DNA of 64,000 bases from Ascidia mentula (taxonomy: Eukaryota; Chordata; Ascidiacea; Phlebobranchia; Ascidiidae). The stretch lies in contig OX387199.1 in the NCBI GenBank assembly GCA_947561715.1, forward strand, positions 19,039,001 through 19,103,000. Reading direction: 5' to 3'. The stretch's first letter is position 1. The number at the start of each line of letters is the position of its first letter. The notes under the pieces were generated by a model, which had not been told where the DNA came from, made no database searches, and worked only from the letters and a program-made list of their open reading frames with translations. Of the stretch, positions 60,887 through 64,000 are shown in pieces. The position numbers were made by a program, and so were the translations under genes.

Positions 60887-63291
60887 ATGAAGAAAAAAAT
60901 GTTGATGTTATTTTTGTTGGCAACACTTTGCAGTGCTCACATGTGAGTGTGTGCCATCTTGAAATCAGTTAACTATGTTTGACATGCTGACAATTTTGAC
61001 GCAACAGCAAAACTCATTAATCTTTTTAACTTTTTGTGGGTCAGATTATCCAGGAAACCCATTTACTAGTGCATGTGTGAAACTACAATATTAATTATTT
61101 ATTATGCCATTTTTATCTCTAAGTGTAATGTATGTTCTTTTTGGTGAAGAATAAATCTTCCACCCCATGAGACTTTGAGCCAAACTTCAATGGAAAGAAA
61201 ATCAATTGTCAACGAATTCCAGAAACGTCACGACAAACGTCTATTTGCTTCCAGCAAGGCCGCTGTTTCCGTGCCTCTTGTAAACTTTAATAACGTAACC
61301 TCACCCAAACATCTATAAAAACATAACTTAAATTACCAGAATATTCTATATTAGTTGTTTTACTTGGGAGAAATTGGAATTGGAACCCCTCAACAAATAT
61401 TTATCGTCCTTTTTGATACTGGGGTGGAAATCGCTTCGGTGCCCTCGGTTAAATGTGATACAAACAGGGTTGCATGCTGTGAGTATAACATGGCCGACAC
61501 GCTTTTGCTTTGTCTTAAAATTGCAGGTTTTTATCGCAGCCGACCATCACAATTATAACAGTGCTGACTCTTCAACATATGTTAAAACCGGAACGAATTA
61601 CTCGTTTGAAGATTACACAGGAATTTATAGTCAGATGTGATCTCTGTAAGACACTTGGTAATTTCCTTATCATTGAAGGTAAACATTAATATATTTTCAG
61701 GTTGGGGGTTTGAGTGTGAATCAGACCTTTGTTGAGATGATTGAAACTCCATATGGTCTTCAAGACGATCGGTATGACGGAGTAGTTGGAATGAATTTCT
61801 CAACTTTGAACTATACACCTATGTTCAATCACATGTTTCAAAAGGGGATAGTGAACAAAAATCAGTTCTCATTCTATCTTAACAGGTAAATTAGTTGTAA
61901 AATTGTGCATGAATTATTTCAACAAAAAAGACGCGTTCGTCGCGTTCAGAAATCGTTTTTCAAAGTTGTTTTTTTGAAAAACAATATTTGTCTTGTTATT
62001 CGAACCTGCGAAATATTACCTATATCTTTTCCTGTCTTTCCTATTGAACCTATCATAATTTAGGGATTTGTCACTACCAGATGGTGGAGAGTTATATCTG
62101 GGCGGTGTGAACCCTGCAAGATTCACTGGAAAGTTTAACTACCATCAAGTTGTTGGAAAGGTAACCTATAGTAGTCCATTTGCACCATACTAAAATGTCT
62201 GCAATTCAAAATAAACCAACGAAACAATTTTTTTGTTTGTTACCAATCCACTCGGCGCACGCAAGCGGAATTGTAGCACCGTGTCGTTCAATTTGATCAT
62301 CAATTATGTTGACTTTCAGAATAACTGGCAAATTTCCGTGGATGGTATAAGTGTTGGAGATAAGGCTGGTACCAAAGTTTGTGTCGGTGGTTGTCTGGCA
62401 ATGATCAGTTCAGGAGGTAACCAATTTGTTGGCCCTACAGATGAAGTCGCGATGATCGCCCATGCTGTTGGAGCTGTGGAAACCTCCACAAAGGTGGTCA
62501 CTTTTTAAACATTAAAACTTGCTTCCTGCGCTTTATGTGTTTATCTAATCTAAACTGTTTGTTGCAGAATCGATATGCATTTAATTGTGGAGACATGCCT
62601 CAAATGCCGAATATTACATTCACTCTCTCCGGCATCAAATACGTTCTCACACCCGAGGAGTACGTCATAACGGTTCGTTTAAACCAGTCTTCCAACAAAC
62701 TCTCTAAGAAAGTTGGTAATTGAATAACAACCCCCGAATCGGCGAAAAAAAATGAGAAATTTAATTCGATTTTTTTGAACAATATCAATTCGACGTACGA
62801 GACTGTTGCAACAACACTGGTTTTTTAAACTTTGATTTACTCTTAAACGTATAAAGTATACCATTATTCCAACCCTACATCATAGGCCTGATAAAAGCTG
62901 TAACGACTAAATGCTGAACTTCCTGTAACGCCCACCGCCATTGTCTGATTTATGAGCAATCTTGAAAAATCGATTTCGTCTGCACGGGCATCCTCAGTTG
63001 CAATTTGGAACTGCTGATATTTTTATAACATTGACCGCTAAAATCTGGTCTTTATTTTAGTAATTTTTTCTGTTGTTAAACTGTGCCTATACGGTATTAT
63101 TGAGTAAACATTTTATTCCTTTATAACAGTGTAAGGAGGATTGCGTCTTCGGGTTTTTCGGCGATAAAATAATGTCAGAAGATGGTCCATTGTGGTTCTT
63201 TGGTGTCATGTTTATGAGAAATTACTACACAACTTTCGATATCGCCAACAGCCGTGTTGGATTCGCAACATTGGCGCCGGTTTCAAAGTGA
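60887..63291 (+). pseudogene. Copy 11: pseudo-aspartic protease gene broken by a one-base deletion in exon 4
   Basis: Exons 60887-60942, 61180-61294, 61355-61478, 61540-61645, 61701-61885, 62064-62160, 62320-62493, 62568-62672, 63130-63291. Exon 4 is 106 bases, against 107 in all ten other copies. One A is missing around 61632 (TATAGTCAGATG where the others have TATAGTCAAGATG). The frame shifts and stops at TGA 61638-61640, leaving about 130 residues. This copy alone has an intact first triplet DTG (residues 78-80, then VEIASVPS), but the second is S-S-G (CLAMISSGGNQF). It also has T-G-T-N-Y-S for TGKNYS, SFEDYTG for SFEGYTG and NFSTLNYT for NFPTLNYT, consistent with relaxed constraint. Downstream exons and splice sites are intact, so the break is recent. 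A sequencing error is possible. Conserved 5' flank 60672-60886. Confidence 0.83.
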
Positions 63292-64000
63292 TCAAGCCTA
63301 ACATGAGCAGCAGTAACCACTTGAAAGCTGTGTCGTTGATATACACATGAAAAGAAATATATAATCAAGTGTATTTGTATTACTGTTGGTTAACTGCGCT
63401 GTTGTGTTGTTTCTATCGATACCGATGATGCCCGCAAACACAGGCGAAATATATATGTCGTAGAAACTTTAAACAGACGGACGACTCAGGATTATTTATA
63501 ATATATTGTAGTAATCCGTTACTGAGTCTCTGTCAGCCATATAGAGTATACAGGCGATTCAAAGAAATCAAACTGTCATTAATCAAGTGTAAATAATAGA
63601 TTTTCATTGCAAGTATTTTTTCTGTTTCGCTGATTATGTGATCGGTTTAAAAATATACTTAACCAAAAAAAGGTTGAAAAATACGTATTAATTTTTTGAA
63701 TGTGGTAAAATGCAGTAATGTAGTAAAATTGGGTGGTGTACGGAGGCCCAAATCGTAATGGTTGATCATATAATTAATTGAATAAATCAATAGTATAACA
63801 GAGGGGAATGCGATAACTGGTTGGTGATTTTAAAGAGTGTCAACATGGAAAAAGGCAAAGAATCAATGCCTGACATATAGCAATAGCCGACTAACGGCTA
63901 AACCCTGGTGAGCAACATGTTTCCGGCAACGCTTAAATATAACTATGAAACGAGTAACGAAACTACTTGTAACTATGGTCGGATGAAAGCAGGATGTTGG
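63292..64000. other. 3' flank of copy 11, cut by the window end
   Basis: Matches the start of interval 1 (for example the CATATAATTAATTG variant) rather than interval 10. No gene seen. The array may continue past the window. Confidence 0.5.

Noticed and set aside
1-64000. CRISPR array or bacterial operon as an explanation for the regular repeats
   Set aside because: Units are about 5 kb with spliced genes and animal retroelements; there are no short regular repeats with unique spacers.

Overview
This is animal (eukaryotic) DNA: small GT-AG introns, secretory genes split into nine exons, and retroelement debris. A Penelope-like GIY-YIG element together with a Ty3/gypsy element of a type common in flukes makes a flatworm, possibly a trematode, a reasonable guess. 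The species is not provable from this window.

The window is a head-to-tail array of eleven plus-strand genes of one family. Start codons are at 429, 5734, 12542, 18041, 23346, 30154, 40006, 45304, 50385, 55590 and 60887, usually about 5.1-5.5 kb apart. Each gene has nine exons and encodes about 372-374 residues: a signal peptide, a short pro-region and a cathepsin D/pepsin-type (family A1) fold. All disulphide cysteines and several N-glycosylation sequons are kept. None of the copies can be a normal protease. The second catalytic triplet (Asp-Thr-Gly in the family) is Gly-Ser-Gly or Ser-Ser-Gly in every copy, and the flap segment is shortened. The first triplet differs from copy to copy (DTV, HTL, DTS, ATL, DTR, NTG, DTG). 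This is therefore an expanded cluster of secreted pseudo-aspartic proteases that vary most at the old active site. The last copy is broken by a one-base deletion.

The first 14.5 kb (copies 1-3) recur almost base for base 17,612 bp downstream (copies 4-6). This is either a very recent segmental duplication or an assembly duplicate. Copies 7-11 are more diverged single units.

Each intergenic interval has the same order: gene 3' flank; a minus-strand stretch carrying a tRNA B-box-like motif; a retroelement end with a hammerhead-ribozyme-like core; an inverted remnant of exons 7 and 6 of the same gene family; and a conserved 5' flank. Five of the 5' flanks (copies 1, 3, 4, 6, 7) carry an extra insertion of about 200 bp.

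Two larger insertions stand out. Intron 5 of copies 2 and 5 holds two 5'-truncated Penelope-like GIY-YIG fragments joined head to head, with a 13-bp target duplication. The interval between copies 6 and 7 holds a 4.35-kb defective Ty3/gypsy element with a 4-bp target duplication. Its two outer ends are both the 5' end of the LTR, one of them in an inverted LTR piece.
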